64,000 nucleotides of DNA from CAVSRC01 sp963781775 (GCA_963781775.1 CAWAHE010000006.1:47235-111234); one strand, 5' to 3'; positions 33,696 through 42,899 are shown, numbered from the stretch's first letter. The notes: generated by a model not told the origin, from the letters alone. Numbers and translations are program-made.

Positions 33696-34049
33696 ATGCA
33701 GTACATCATGATGCTCTATGTCGATGAGGCCGGCTTCCCGCGGCTCAGCCCGGAGGAAAAAGAGCGAGGCCTCGCCGCCTATGCCGCCTACACCGAGGCA
33801 CTGACAAAATCGGGTGTCGTTGTCGGCTGGAACCGCCTTCAGCCCAGCGAGACAGCAACCACCGTGCGCGCCGCGAACGGCAAGCCGCAGGTGCTCGATG
33901 GCCCGTACGCCGACGCCAAGGAGCAACTCGGCGGGTTCTACATCATCGACGTGCCCGACCTCGACGCCGCGCTATCGTGGGCGGCGCGCTGCCCGGCCAC
34001 GGGTCATGGCGTGGTCGAGGTGCGTCCGCTGTGGGTCCAGCCCGCCTGA
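33696..34049 (+). CDS. YCII/DGPF-domain protein (ECF42 partner)
   Basis: 117 residues. The pattern MQYIMMLYVDEAGFPRLSPE, a central histidine-poor ferredoxin-like fold and VLDGPYADAKEQLGGFYII, containing the DGP[FY] motif, identify the DGPF/YCII family. These proteins are encoded next to ECF42 sigma factors in many bacteria; their biochemical role is unknown. A ribosome site (AAGGGAG) precedes the ATG. The gene is followed by the sigma factor gene 20 bases after its stop, or overlaps it if an earlier GTG is used. Confidence 0.9.
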   Translation: MQYIMMLYVDEAGFPRLSPEEKERGLAAYAAYTEALTKSGVVVGWNRLQPSETATTVRAANGKPQVLDGPYADAKEQLGGFYIIDVPDLDAALSWAARCPATGHGVVEVRPLWVQPA

Positions 34050-34069
34050 ACGTCGCCGGACATGAAGGC

Positions 34070-35323
34070 GTGAGCCCCGGCGAAGACCGCGAGCTGGCTC
34101 GCCGCACGGCGGATGCCGTCGCACGGCGGAGCTACGGCAAACTTGTTGCGCTCCTCGCCACGCGCAGCCGAGACGTCACGGCTGCCGAGGATGCGCTGGC
34201 GGAGGGCTTCGCCGAGGCTCTCGCCACCTGGCCCCACCGTGGCGTGCCCGACAATCCCGAGGGTTGGCTGATGGCCGTCGCCCGCCGCAAGCTGGTCGAC
34301 GCAGCGCGCCGGCGGAGGACAGCAGACGATGCCGGCGGCCACCTGCAGCTCATTCAGGACGAACTGGAGGCGGCCGCCGTGCAGCAGATCGACATTCCGG
34401 ACGAGCGGCTGGCGCTGATGTTCGCCTGCGCCCACCCCGCGATCGAGGCGGGCGTGCGTGCGCCGCTGATCCTGCAGACGATCCTCGGCTTCGACGCGGC
34501 CACCATTGCGTCCGCCTTCCTCGTTGCGCCGGCGACAATGGGCCAGCGCCTGTCACGCGCCAAGGCCAAGATCCGGCAGTCGGGCATCCCGTTCAAAATC
34601 CCCGAGCGTCCCGATCTCGGCGAGCGGCTGGACGCCGTGCTGGCGGCGATCTACGCCGCCTTCGCCGAGGGCTGGTCCGATCCGGCGGGCGCCGACAGCC
34701 GCGCGCGCGATCTGGCCGGCGAGGCGATCTGGCTCGGTCGGCTGGTCGTATCGCTGCTGCCGAGCGAGCCCGAGGCGCTCGGTCTCGTTGCCCTCATGCT
34801 GCATTCCGAGGCGCGGCGCAGCGCCCGCCGCAACGCTGCCGGCGACTATGTGCCGCTCAGCAATCAAGACCCGGCGCAATGGGACGGAGTGCTCATCGAC
34901 GAAGCCGAAGCGCTGCTGTCACGTGCGGGCCGAATGGGCCTCATCGGCCGCTATCAGCTTGAGGCCGCCGTTCAGTCGGCCCATGCGGTGCGCCGCCGCA
35001 CGGGACGCGCCGACTGGCCGGCAATCGTCGCGCTTTATGATGCCTTGGCTGGCCTTACCGGATCACCGGTTGTCCTGCTCAATCGCGCGGTGGCTCTTGC
35101 CGAAGCGGAGGGCGCCAAAGCCGGTCTTGAAGCGCTGGCCGCCGTCGACGGCGATCCGCGGCTCGCCGACTACCAGCCCTACTGGGCCGCACGCGCCGAT
35201 CTACTGGCGCAGTCCGGCGACAATGCCGGCGCCGACCAAGCCTATCAGCGCGCCATCGGCCTTGAAGCCGACCCGGCCGTGCGTCGTTTCCTTCAGGCGC
35301 GGCGGGACGTGTTGGCGTCCTAA
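34070..35323 (+). CDS. ECF42-type RNA polymerase sigma factor with C-terminal extension
   Basis: 417 residues. The sigma region 2 is seen in SYGKLVALLATRSRDVTAAE, ALAEGFAEALATWP and PDNPEGWLMAVARRKLVDAA; region 4 in LILQTILGFDAATIASAFLV and ATMGQRLSRAKAKIR. A long C-terminal domain of about 200 residues (DUF6596-like followed by TPR-like helices, ending GADQAYQRAIGLEADPAVRR) is the hallmark of ECF42. In this group the extension replaces an anti-sigma factor in control. I chose GTG 34070; GTG 34031, overlapping the previous gene, is an alternative. The partner gene and promoter motif upstream support the assignment. Confidence 0.9.
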   Translation: MSPGEDRELARRTADAVARRSYGKLVALLATRSRDVTAAEDALAEGFAEALATWPHRGVPDNPEGWLMAVARRKLVDAARRRRTADDAGGHLQLIQDELEAAAVQQIDIPDERLALMFACAHPAIEAGVRAPLILQTILGFDAATIASAFLVAPATMGQRLSRAKAKIRQSGIPFKIPERPDLGERLDAVLAAIYAAFAEGWSDPAGADSRARDLAGEAIWLGRLVVSLLPSEPEALGLVALMLHSEARRSARRNAAGDYVPLSNQDPAQWDGVLIDEAEALLSRAGRMGLIGRYQLEAAVQSAHAVRRRTGRADWPAIVALYDALAGLTGSPVVLLNRAVALAEAEGAKAGLEALAAVDGDPRLADYQPYWAARADLLAQSGDNAGADQAYQRAIGLEADPAVRRFLQARRDVLAS

Positions 35324-36489
35324 AGCTTCACCCAGACGGCGCCCTTGCTGCTCGATTTCACCGCCGCCTCGACGAACTCCATGCCCTTGATGCCGTCATC
35401 GACGGTCGGATAGACGACCGCAGGATCGACCGGATCGTCGTTGCGCGCGGCGCGGATGGCGCGGGCGATCTCGCTGTAGATGTTGGCAAAGCCTTCCAGA
35501 TAGCCTTCCGGATGCCCGGACGGCACGCGTGTCATGCGCGCCGCTTCCGGCCCGGTTCCCGCGCCGCCGCGGGTCAACTTGCGCGTCGGCTGGCCGAACG
35601 GCGTGAACCACAGATAGTTCGGGTCTTCCTGCCGCCACGACAGGCCGCCTTTGGTGCCATAGACGCGCAGCGTCAGCCCGTTCTCGTTGCCGGGCGCCAC
35701 CTGGCTCGCCCAAAGCATGCCCTTGGCGCCGCCCTTCCAGCGCAGGAGGATATTGTCGTTGTCGTCGAGCTTGCGGCCCTTCACGAAGGCGGTGAGGTCG
35801 GCGCACAGCGATTCCAGCGTCAGGCCCGTGACGAAACAGGCAAGGTTGTAGGCGTGGGTGCCGATGTCGCCGAGCGCGCCACCGGCGCCGGCGCGCTTGG
35901 GATCGGTACGCCAGTCCGCCTGCTTCTGGCCGGTGGCCTCCAGACGCTCCGTCAGCCAGTCCTGCGCGTATTCCGCCTGCACGAGACGAAGCTCGCCGAG
36001 TTCGCCGGCGGCGACCATCGCGCGCGCCTGCCGGATCATCGGGTAGCCGGTGTAGTTGTGCGTCAGCGCGAAGATCTTGCCGCTGCGCTTCACGGCGCGG
36101 GCGAGGTCCTTGGCTTCGGTCAGGTTCAGTGCCAGCGGCTTGTCGCAGATGACGTGGATGCCGGCCTTGAGGAACGCCTTCGCCGGCGGAACGTGCATAT
36201 GGTTGGGGGTGACGATCGCCACCGCCTCGATGCCGTCCTTGCGACGCGACTCCGCCTTGGCCATCTCCTCGAAGTCGGCGTAGGCGCGGTCGCGGGCAAT
36301 GCCCAGTTCCACGGCCGAGTCGAGGCCTCGCTTGCGCTGCGATGACAGCGCGCCGGCGACCAGCTCGTAGTTGTCGTCGATGCGCGATGCGATGCGGTGG
36401 ACGGCGCCGATGAAGGCGCCCTGCCCGCCGCCGACCATGCCCAGCCGGATCCTGCCGCCGGATTTGGCGTCGCTTCTTCCTTCGACCAT
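35320..36489 (-). CDS. Gfo/Idh/MocA family oxidoreductase
   Basis: 389 residues, usual length. NAD(P)-binding motif RLGMVGGGQGAFIGAVHRIA, the sugar-dehydrogenase motif CDKPLALNLTEA (DKP in place of EKP), and AGAGGALGDIGTHAYNLACF with the catalytic aspartate and histidine. The family oxidises or reduces sugars, inositols and their derivatives. It is the last gene of the minus-strand xylose operon, 10 bases after the TIM-barrel isomerase gene, and has the ribosome site AAGGGGGAACAG. Acting with that isomerase on an inositol or keto-sugar is a reasonable guess, no more. Confidence 0.9.
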   Translation of the reverse strand: MVEGRSDAKSGGRIRLGMVGGGQGAFIGAVHRIASRIDDNYELVAGALSSQRKRGLDSAVELGIARDRAYADFEEMAKAESRRKDGIEAVAIVTPNHMHVPPAKAFLKAGIHVICDKPLALNLTEAKDLARAVKRSGKIFALTHNYTGYPMIRQARAMVAAGELGELRLVQAEYAQDWLTERLEATGQKQADWRTDPKRAGAGGALGDIGTHAYNLACFVTGLTLESLCADLTAFVKGRKLDDNDNILLRWKGGAKGMLWASQVAPGNENGLTLRVYGTKGGLSWRQEDPNYLWFTPFGQPTRKLTRGGAGTGPEAARMTRVPSGHPEGYLEGFANIYSEIARAIRAARNDDPVDPAVVYPTVDDGIKGMEFVEAAVKSSSKGAVWVKL

Positions 36490-36499
36490 CTGTTCCCCC

Positions 36500-37555
36500 T
36501 TAGCCGATGCCGAGCATCTTGCGGTTGGCCTTCTGGTCGACGCCGCTTGCGGCGAAATCGTCGAAGGCTTTCGCCGTTACCTCGATGATGTGATGGGCGA
36601 TGAACGGCGCGCCCTCGGCCGCGCCCTGCTCGGGGCTCTTGATGCAGCATTCCCATTCGAGCACAGCCCAGCGGTCGTAGTCGTACTGGGCGAGTTTGGA
36701 GAAGATGCCGCTGAAATCGACCTGGCCGTCGCCGAGCGAACGGAAGCGCCCGGCGCGATTGATCCACGACTGGAAGCCGCCATAGGCACCCTGCCTGCCG
36801 GTCGGGTTGAACTCCGCGTCCTTCACGTGAAAGGCCGTGATGCGTTCGTGGTAGATGTCGATGAAATCGAGATAGTCGAGCTGTTGCAGGACGAAGTGCG
36901 ACGGGTCGTAGTTGATGCCGCAGCGCGGATGGTTGCCGACGCGCTCAAGCAGCATCTCGAAGGTCACGCCGTCGTGCAGGTCCTCGCCCGGGTGTAGTTC
37001 GAAAGCGATGTCGACGTTGAGGCCGTCGGCGTAGTCGAAAATCGGCTTCCAGCGCTTGGCCAGTTCGTCGAATGCCGTCTCGACCAACCCCGCCGGCCGC
37101 TGCGGCCATGGATACATGAACGGCCACACGAAGGCGCCCGAGAATGTCGGCATCGACGGCAGGCCGAGATTGGCGCAGGCCTTGATGGTCGATTTCACCT
37201 GATCGACCGCCCACTTCTGACGCTTCTTCGGGTCGCCGCGCACGTCCGGCGCCGCGAAACCGTCGAAAGCGGCGTCGTAGATCGGGTTCACGGCCACCAG
37301 CTGACCCTGAAGGTGCGAGGCCAGCTCGGTGATCTCGACGCCGGCATCGGCGCAGACGCCCTTCAGCTCGTCACAATAGGTCTTGCTGGTCGCCGCCTTC
37401 TTCACGTCGATCAGCCGGCCGTCCCAGCTCGGGATCTGGATGCCCTTGTAGCCGAGCCCCGCCGCCCACTTGGCCATGCCGCCGAGCGTGTTGAACGGCG
37501 CCGCGTCGCCGGCAAACTGGGCGAGAAAGATCGCCGGGCCTTTCATCGTTTTCAT
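36500..37555 (-). CDS. Sugar phosphate isomerase/epimerase (xylose-isomerase-like TIM barrel)
   Basis: 351 residues from the ATG at 37555, preceded by GGAGGGGA at a 7-base spacing. AP-endonuclease-2/IolE-like TIM barrel with the metal ligands visible in series: FELHPGEDLHDGVTFE (E), NYDPSHFVLQQL (D, H), HVKDAEFNP (H) and VLEWECC (E). Such enzymes isomerise or epimerise keto-sugars and inositol intermediates. It lies 44 bases downstream of xylA in the same operon and just before a Gfo/Idh oxidoreductase, a pair often seen in inositol or rare-sugar catabolism. Confidence 0.88.
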   Translation of the reverse strand: MKTMKGPAIFLAQFAGDAAPFNTLGGMAKWAAGLGYKGIQIPSWDGRLIDVKKAATSKTYCDELKGVCADAGVEITELASHLQGQLVAVNPIYDAAFDGFAAPDVRGDPKKRQKWAVDQVKSTIKACANLGLPSMPTFSGAFVWPFMYPWPQRPAGLVETAFDELAKRWKPIFDYADGLNVDIAFELHPGEDLHDGVTFEMLLERVGNHPRCGINYDPSHFVLQQLDYLDFIDIYHERITAFHVKDAEFNPTGRQGAYGGFQSWINRAGRFRSLGDGQVDFSGIFSKLAQYDYDRWAVLEWECCIKSPEQGAAEGAPFIAHHIIEVTAKAFDDFAASGVDQKANRKMLGIG

Positions 37556-37599
37556 TGTCGTCCCCTCCACTTCGGGCGGGCGCGCTCGGCGGCGCGCCT

Positions 37600-38916
37600 C
37601 TAGAGATAGTCGTTGATCAGAGCCTCGAGATATTCCTGCTTGCCGCTCTTCGGCTGCGGATCGAGGTTCTTCTTGTGGACGTAGTCGGCGAGGTCGTCGA
37701 GCGAGCGCTTGCCTGCGAGGATCGCCTTGCCCTCCTTGCCCTTCCAGCCGGCGTAGCGGTCCTCGACGAAACCGTCGAGCTTGCCGTCCTTGATGATCTT
37801 CTCGGCGATCAAGAGCCCGCGGGCGCAGGCGTCCATCGAACCGACATGGGCGATCAGCAGGTCGTCCGGGTCGATCGACTGGCGGCGGATCTTGGCGTCG
37901 AAGTTGTAGCCGCCGGTGCCGAGGCCGCCTGCCTTGAGGATCGTGTAAGCGGCGAGCGCCATCTCGGGCACGTTCATGGCGAACTGGTCGGTATCCCAGC
38001 CGAGCAGGTAGTCGCCGCGATTGATGTCGATCGAACCGAGGATGCCGAGCGCGCCAGCGAGCTGCAGCTCGTGCTCGAAGGTATGGCCGGCGAGAATGGC
38101 GTGGTTCTGCTCGATGTTGATCTTGACCTGCTTGTCGAGGTCGAAGGCCTTGAGCATGCCGTAGATCGTGCCGACGTCGTAGTCGTACTGGTGCTTGGTC
38201 GGCTCCTTCGGCTTCGGCTCGATGAGGATGGTGCCCTTGAAGCCGATCTTGTGCTTGTGCTCGACGACCATGGTGAGGAAGCGGCCGAGCTGGTCGAGTT
38301 CCTGCCTGATATTGGTGTTGAGTAGCGTCTCATAGCCCTCGCGGCCGCCCCACAGCACGTAGTTGGCGCCGCCGAGTTCATGGGTCAGGTCGAGCGCGTT
38401 CTTCACCTGCGCGGCGGCGTAAGCGAAGAGTTCCGGATCGGGATTGGTCGCCGCGCCTGCCATGAAGCGGCGGTTGGAGAACAGGTTGGCGGTGCCCCAC
38501 AGCAGCCGCACCTTGGACTTCTCCATCTTCTTGGCAAAGATCTCGCCGATGGCGCGGACGTTGCGGTTCGACTCCGCCAGCGTCTTGCCTTCCGGCGCTA
38601 TGTCGCGGTCATGAAAAGTGAAGAACGGCACGTTGAGCAGCCGGAACATCTCGAAGGCGACGTCGGCCTTCATCTCCGCTGCCTTCATCTCGTCGGCCAT
38701 GTGCATCCACGGCCGCATGAAGGTCTCGCCGCCGAACGGGTCGCTGCCCGGCCAGGTGAACGAGTGCCAATAGCAAACGGCGAAGCGCAGATGGTCCTCC
38801 ATGCGCTTCCCGAGGACCTTCTTGTTGGGGTCGTACCAGCGATACGCCAGTTCGTCGCCGGCCTTGGGGCCGGCATATTTGATCGGCTTTTGCTGATTGA
38901 AGAAGCGGGCACTCAT
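37600..38916 (-). CDS. xylA: Xylose isomerase
   Basis: 438 residues, the length of group II enzymes. It converts D-xylose to D-xylulose in the cytoplasm. Motifs: FTFHDRDIAPEGKTLAES with the catalytic histidine, YVLWGGREGYETLLNT, ILIEPKPKEPTKHQYDYD with metal-binding glutamate and lysine, and NIEQNHAILAGHTFEHEL with further metal ligands. It overlaps the xylB stop by 4 bases, so it is translated right after it. Confidence 0.96.
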   Translation of the reverse strand: MSARFFNQQKPIKYAGPKAGDELAYRWYDPNKKVLGKRMEDHLRFAVCYWHSFTWPGSDPFGGETFMRPWMHMADEMKAAEMKADVAFEMFRLLNVPFFTFHDRDIAPEGKTLAESNRNVRAIGEIFAKKMEKSKVRLLWGTANLFSNRRFMAGAATNPDPELFAYAAAQVKNALDLTHELGGANYVLWGGREGYETLLNTNIRQELDQLGRFLTMVVEHKHKIGFKGTILIEPKPKEPTKHQYDYDVGTIYGMLKAFDLDKQVKINIEQNHAILAGHTFEHELQLAGALGILGSIDINRGDYLLGWDTDQFAMNVPEMALAAYTILKAGGLGTGGYNFDAKIRRQSIDPDDLLIAHVGSMDACARGLLIAEKIIKDGKLDGFVEDRYAGWKGKEGKAILAGKRSLDDLADYVHKKNLDPQPKSGKQEYLEALINDYL

Positions 38917-40394
38917 CGGGGCATGGCCTCCTTGATGGCTGGATAGAGTTTGCGCCAGTTCGCATAGGCGGCGGCGTAGGCGGGAACGAGTTCGCGATCC
39001 GGCGCGATCGTTTCACGGATGGCGGGCTGGGTGCAGATGGCGAAGGGATCGGCGCTCTCCGCCGCGATCAGGCCGAGGCGTGCCGCGCCGAGGCCGGCGC
39101 CGAAGTCACCTTCCTCCGGCACGTCAATGGTGATGTCGAGCGCGTTGGCGATGATGCGCAGCCACTTGCGCGAGCGAGAGCCGCCGCCGACAGCCAGCGC
39201 ACGCTCCACGGTAGCGCCCGCTTCGGTCAGCGCCTTCAGGCAGTCGGCGAAGGCGTAGGCGACGCCCTCCAGCACCGCGCGGGTGAGCGCCGTCTTGTCG
39301 GTGCCGTAGTTGAGGCCGGTGAAGCTGCCGCGGATCGCGGCATCGTTGTGGGGCGTGCGTTCGCCGCCGAGGTAAGGCAGGAACATCACGTCGCCGGGGC
39401 CGCCCATATCGGCCTCCAGCGGCCGGGTTATGTCGGCGGCGCTCGCGCCGAACACGTCCGCCAGCCATTCGAGCGCACCGGCGGCCGACAGGATGACGCC
39501 CATCTGATGCCAGGTATTCGGCACCGCGTGGCAGAAGGCGTGGACCGCGGTCGCAGGATCGGGTGAAAAGCGCGCATTGGACACGAACAGCACGCCCGAT
39601 GTGCCGAGCGAGACGAAGGCCGTGCCCGGCTTGACCACGCCGACGCCGCAGGCCGAGGCCGCATTGTCGCCGCCGCCACCGGCAACGATCACAGCCGCGC
39701 TCATGCCCCAGCGCCGCGCCAGTTCGCCGCGGAGGTGCCCGGTCGGAGCCGAACCTTCGTAGAGCTTCGGCATCTGCGACCGCGACAGCTTCGTGGCGGC
39801 GAACAGTTCGTCGCTCCAATCGCGTTTGGCAACGTCGAGCCAGGATGTCCCGGCGGAATCCGACATGTCGGAGGCATGATCGCCGGTCAGCTTGAGCCGC
39901 ACGTAGTCCTTGGGCAGCAGCACCTTGGCGACATGGGCGAAGATGTCCGGCTCGTGCCTGGCGACCCAGACCAGCTTCGGCGCCGTGAAGCCCGGGAAAA
40001 CGATGTTGCCGGTGATCTTGCGGAAGATCGGGTTGCGGTCGAGTGCCGCGGCCTCGTCGGCCGAGCGCACGTCGTTCCACAGGATGCAGGGGCGCAGCGG
40101 CCGGTCGGACGCATCGATCAGCGTGGCGCCGTGCATGTGGCCGGAGAGCCCGATGCCCTTGACGCCGGCGAGTTCGGTCTTGTGCGTGGCCGCGAGCGCA
40201 TCGAGCACGGTCTCGCAGCCGCGCCACCAGCTTTCCGGGTCCTGCTCGGACCAGCCGGGATGGGGCCGCGAGACCTCGAGATCGGCGGTTTCGCTGGCGA
40301 TCACCCGCTGGCGGTCGTCCATGAGGACCGCCTTCACCGAGGAGGTGCCGATGTCGAGACCCAGATACGTGGACAGGCGCGCCCTCCCCGCCAA
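38913..40394 (-). CDS. xylB: Xylulokinase
   Basis: 493 residues, FGGY family. It phosphorylates D-xylulose to xylulose 5-phosphate, feeding the pentose phosphate pathway. Motifs: YLGLDIGTSSVKAVLMDD, GIGLSGHMHGATLID, VAGGGGDNAASACGVGVV and GGGSRSRKWLRIIANALD. The start is uncertain: the TTG at 40394 puts a ribosome-site-like GGGGAGGG inside the gene, so a CTG at 40376, closer to the conserved YLGLD start, is possible. It is the first gene of xylB-xylA-isomerase-oxidoreductase. No xylose repressor gene is adjacent. Confidence 0.94.
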   Translation of the reverse strand: MAGRARLSTYLGLDIGTSSVKAVLMDDRQRVIASETADLEVSRPHPGWSEQDPESWWRGCETVLDALAATHKTELAGVKGIGLSGHMHGATLIDASDRPLRPCILWNDVRSADEAAALDRNPIFRKITGNIVFPGFTAPKLVWVARHEPDIFAHVAKVLLPKDYVRLKLTGDHASDMSDSAGTSWLDVAKRDWSDELFAATKLSRSQMPKLYEGSAPTGHLRGELARRWGMSAAVIVAGGGGDNAASACGVGVVKPGTAFVSLGTSGVLFVSNARFSPDPATAVHAFCHAVPNTWHQMGVILSAAGALEWLADVFGASAADITRPLEADMGGPGDVMFLPYLGGERTPHNDAAIRGSFTGLNYGTDKTALTRAVLEGVAYAFADCLKALTEAGATVERALAVGGGSRSRKWLRIIANALDITIDVPEEGDFGAGLGAARLGLIAAESADPFAICTQPAIRETIAPDRELVPAYAAAYANWRKLYPAIKEAMPR

Positions 40395-40567
40395 GCGCCC
40401 GGCGAGGACCGCCGGAAATGCTCGCCGCTTTTTCGTCTTTCCCGTTGATTATCCTGCCCGTTTGTCGATTGCAATTCGACCGATAATCGCCACCGGGAAT
40501 TTAGTGCGGAATCCGAATTATACGGCCGCATCGCCGCCGGGCCGTGGCAACGCCGATCGGGCGATCG

Positions 40568-41476
40568 CTATCGCGCCGGGTGGATTTCGGCGCTTTCGAT
40601 CGCGTAGCGCGCGAAGTGGAAGTCGCGAATGTAGGCGACGCTGTCGCCGTCCCACCCGAGAAGCACGAAATTGGCCGGACTGCTGGCGGTGCTGTCGTTC
40701 GGGTCGAACATGAGCATGGCCGGGCGGCCATCCACCAATCCGACCGCGCAGCGCCATTGCTGCGCCTCGGAATAGCGATGGAAGTATTGGCCGACGCGAT
40801 CCTTGCCCTTGGCCGCAAACCGGTCGACCAGATCGAGCTGGACGTCGGCCGCCAGCATCCCGCGCAGGCCGTCGAAATCGCGGGCGTTGAAGCGGTCGAC
40901 ATAGACCTGCAGCCGCCGCCGGTCCTCCTCCGAAAGTTCCGGCCGCGGCGCATCGTCGGGCTCACGCGCAAGTTCCTGCAACCGCGCCCTTCCGCGCTGC
41001 AAGGCGGCCTTCGCCGCCGGCACGCTGCCCCCGACGATCTGGCTGATCTCGAGGACTGTGTGGCCGAGGACATCGCGAAGGATGACGGCGCTCCGCTGGC
41101 TCGCGGGAAGCCGCATGAACGTGCGCAGGCTCGTGGCGGCGGCGTCTACCGCCGGCTCAGTTGGCGTGACGACCATGTCGACATCCTCATCGGTGAAGCG
41201 CTCCCGGTCCTTCGCGTGGCGGCGCAGGTGGTCGAGCGCGGCGTTATGGGCGATGCGGAACAGCCAGCCTTCCGGATTGTCGGGGGGCTCGTTCGCGCGG
41301 AGCGCCCCGATGGCCTTCAGCAGCGCCTCCTGAACCACGTCCTCGCCGTCGACGACCGAGCCGACCATCCGCGCGCAGTAGCGGTGAAGCTGCGGGCGGC
41401 AGGCGGCGACGAGGCGTTCGAAATCCACCGCCGGCCTTGCGCCCTCTCTTGCCGCACTGTCGCGATTTTCATCCAT
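40568..41476 (-). CDS. ECF-type sigma factor with C-terminal SnoaL-like domain
   Basis: 302 residues from the ATG at 41476. Sigma region 2: FERLVAACRPQLHRYCARMV, DGEDVVQEALLKA, NPEGWLFRIAHNAALDHLRR; region 4: LPASQRSAVILRDVLGHTVLEI and GGSVPAAKAALQRGRARL. After about 190 residues comes a SnoaL-like domain (YVDRFNARDFDGLRGMLAAD, FHFARYAIESAEI), as in the SigJ/ECF41-like groups, where it controls sigma activity instead of an anti-sigma factor. It overlaps the upstream MFS gene by 8 bases, so the two are coupled. The longer frame to 41686 lies inside that MFS gene and is excluded. Confidence 0.9.
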   Translation of the reverse strand: MDENRDSAAREGARPAVDFERLVAACRPQLHRYCARMVGSVVDGEDVVQEALLKAIGALRANEPPDNPEGWLFRIAHNAALDHLRRHAKDRERFTDEDVDMVVTPTEPAVDAAATSLRTFMRLPASQRSAVILRDVLGHTVLEISQIVGGSVPAAKAALQRGRARLQELAREPDDAPRPELSEEDRRRLQVYVDRFNARDFDGLRGMLAADVQLDLVDRFAAKGKDRVGQYFHRYSEAQQWRCAVGLVDGRPAMLMFDPNDSTASSPANFVLLGWDGDSVAYIRDFHFARYAIESAEIHPAR

Positions 41477-42899
41477 GCCTGTCTCCTGCCCCGCCTTCCA
41501 GCGCCGGGCTGTGCATCCGACCGGTGCCGCGGCGGCGCGGCAGCCAGTATGCGGCGGCGGCGCCCGCGAGCGAAAGCAGCGCGGCAACCTCCATCGCCGC
41601 GGCGAAGCCGCTGGCAAATGGCTGCGGCCCCGAGCGATCGCCGAAATGCGCGAACGCCGCCACCGCGACCGCCAGCCCGAATGCACCGCCGAGCTGGCGG
41701 ATCATGCTGAGCGTCCCCGACGCCTTGCCGATCTCGGACGGGGCGACCGCACCCACCACCGCCTTCTGCACGATCGGCACGGCCAGCGCGAAGCCAAACC
41801 CAGCGGCGACCATCGGCGGCACCAGTTCGGCATAGCCGAGCCCGGGCCGTGCGATCAGTGCCAGCCAGGCGAGCCCGATCGCCTGCACCACGAGACCGAA
41901 CATCACCACCGCCGCCTCGCCGTGACGTGCAGCGAGTGCGCCCGCCCGTGGTGCCGCCACTACGAGGGCGAGCCCCCATGGCAACAGCCTCAAGCCCGCC
42001 ATCAGCGGTCCCTGGCCTAGCGTCACCTGCTGGAACTGGGCAAGGAAGAAGATCGACGCCATCAGCGTGCCGTTGAGCAGGAACATGGCGACGTTGCCGG
42101 CTGCGAAGACGGGGTTGGCGAACATCTGCATGGAGATCATGGGCGCCTCCCGCCGCTTTTCCCATGCGATGAAAAGAACCGCCGCGACCAGCGCTCCCGC
42201 AAGGGCGCCGATGACTTCGTTGCTTGTCCAGCCGGTTTCGTTGGCGCGGACGAGGCCCCAGACGACGCCGAAAGCGGCGCCGCTCACCAGCACCAACCCG
42301 CCAATATCGGCCTTCTGCCGGGGCCCGAACAACTCCTTGAGGCGCAGCCATGCGAGCCCGGCGAGCGCCAGACCCGCCGGCACGTTGATCCAGAAGATCC
42401 ACTGCCACGCCCAGCCCTGCGTGATCGCGCCGCCAACCGCCGGCCCGACAATGCTCGAAAGCGCCGTCACGCTGCTGTAGATGCCGAGCGCCCATCCGCG
42501 TCGCTCCGGCGGAAAGGCCGCGCTCACCTGCGCCAGCGCCAACGGCATGATGATCGCCGCGCCTGCGCCCTGCACCACACGCGCTCCGATCAGCCATGCC
42601 GCGTCCGGCGCCAGGGCGCAGGCCGCCGACGCAAGCGCGAACAGCACCGCGCCACCTGCGAACACGCGCCGACGGCCGAACCGGTCGCCGGCGACCGCGG
42701 TCGTCATCATCAGCACGGCGAAGCTCAGTGTGTAGCCATTGACCGTCCATTCCAGCACCGCGATCGAGGCGCCAAGCTCGCGTCCGATCGTGTCGAGCGC
42801 AGTTGCGACGATCAGGGCGTCGAGCGCGACCATCAGGGACGCCGCTGCCGCGAGCGCCAGCGTCCACATCTGGTTGGTCTTGTCCTGTTGTTGGATCAT
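41469..42899 (-). CDS. MFS multidrug exporter, DHA2 (EmrB/QacA) family
   Basis: 476 residues from the ATG at 42899. Fourteen-helix type: ALDALIVATALDTIGRELGA (first helix, with the DALIVATAL motif), AGDRFGRRRVFAGGAVLF (motif A), ARVVQGAGAAIIMPLALAQV, ALGIYSSVTALSSIVGPAVGG (motif C), WQWIFWINVPAGL. It probably expels drugs or toxic metabolites by proton antiport. It shares an 8-base overlap with the sigma factor gene downstream, suggesting that the sigma factor and exporter are made together. It is divergent from pepN across a 273-base gap in which I see no clear operator. Confidence 0.92.
   Translation of the reverse strand: MIQQQDKTNQMWTLALAAAASLMVALDALIVATALDTIGRELGASIAVLEWTVNGYTLSFAVLMMTTAVAGDRFGRRRVFAGGAVLFALASAACALAPDAAWLIGARVVQGAGAAIIMPLALAQVSAAFPPERRGWALGIYSSVTALSSIVGPAVGGAITQGWAWQWIFWINVPAGLALAGLAWLRLKELFGPRQKADIGGLVLVSGAAFGVVWGLVRANETGWTSNEVIGALAGALVAAVLFIAWEKRREAPMISMQMFANPVFAAGNVAMFLLNGTLMASIFFLAQFQQVTLGQGPLMAGLRLLPWGLALVVAAPRAGALAARHGEAAVVMFGLVVQAIGLAWLALIARPGLGYAELVPPMVAAGFGFALAVPIVQKAVVGAVAPSEIGKASGTLSMIRQLGGAFGLAVAVAAFAHFGDRSGPQPFASGFAAAMEVAALLSLAGAAAAYWLPRRRGTGRMHSPALEGGAGDRHG

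Noticed and set aside
40461..40490. TGTCGA near the xylB start as a second ECF42 promoter
   Set aside because: No CGTC/CGAC word lies at 16-18 bases downstream, and the direction is opposite to xylB.
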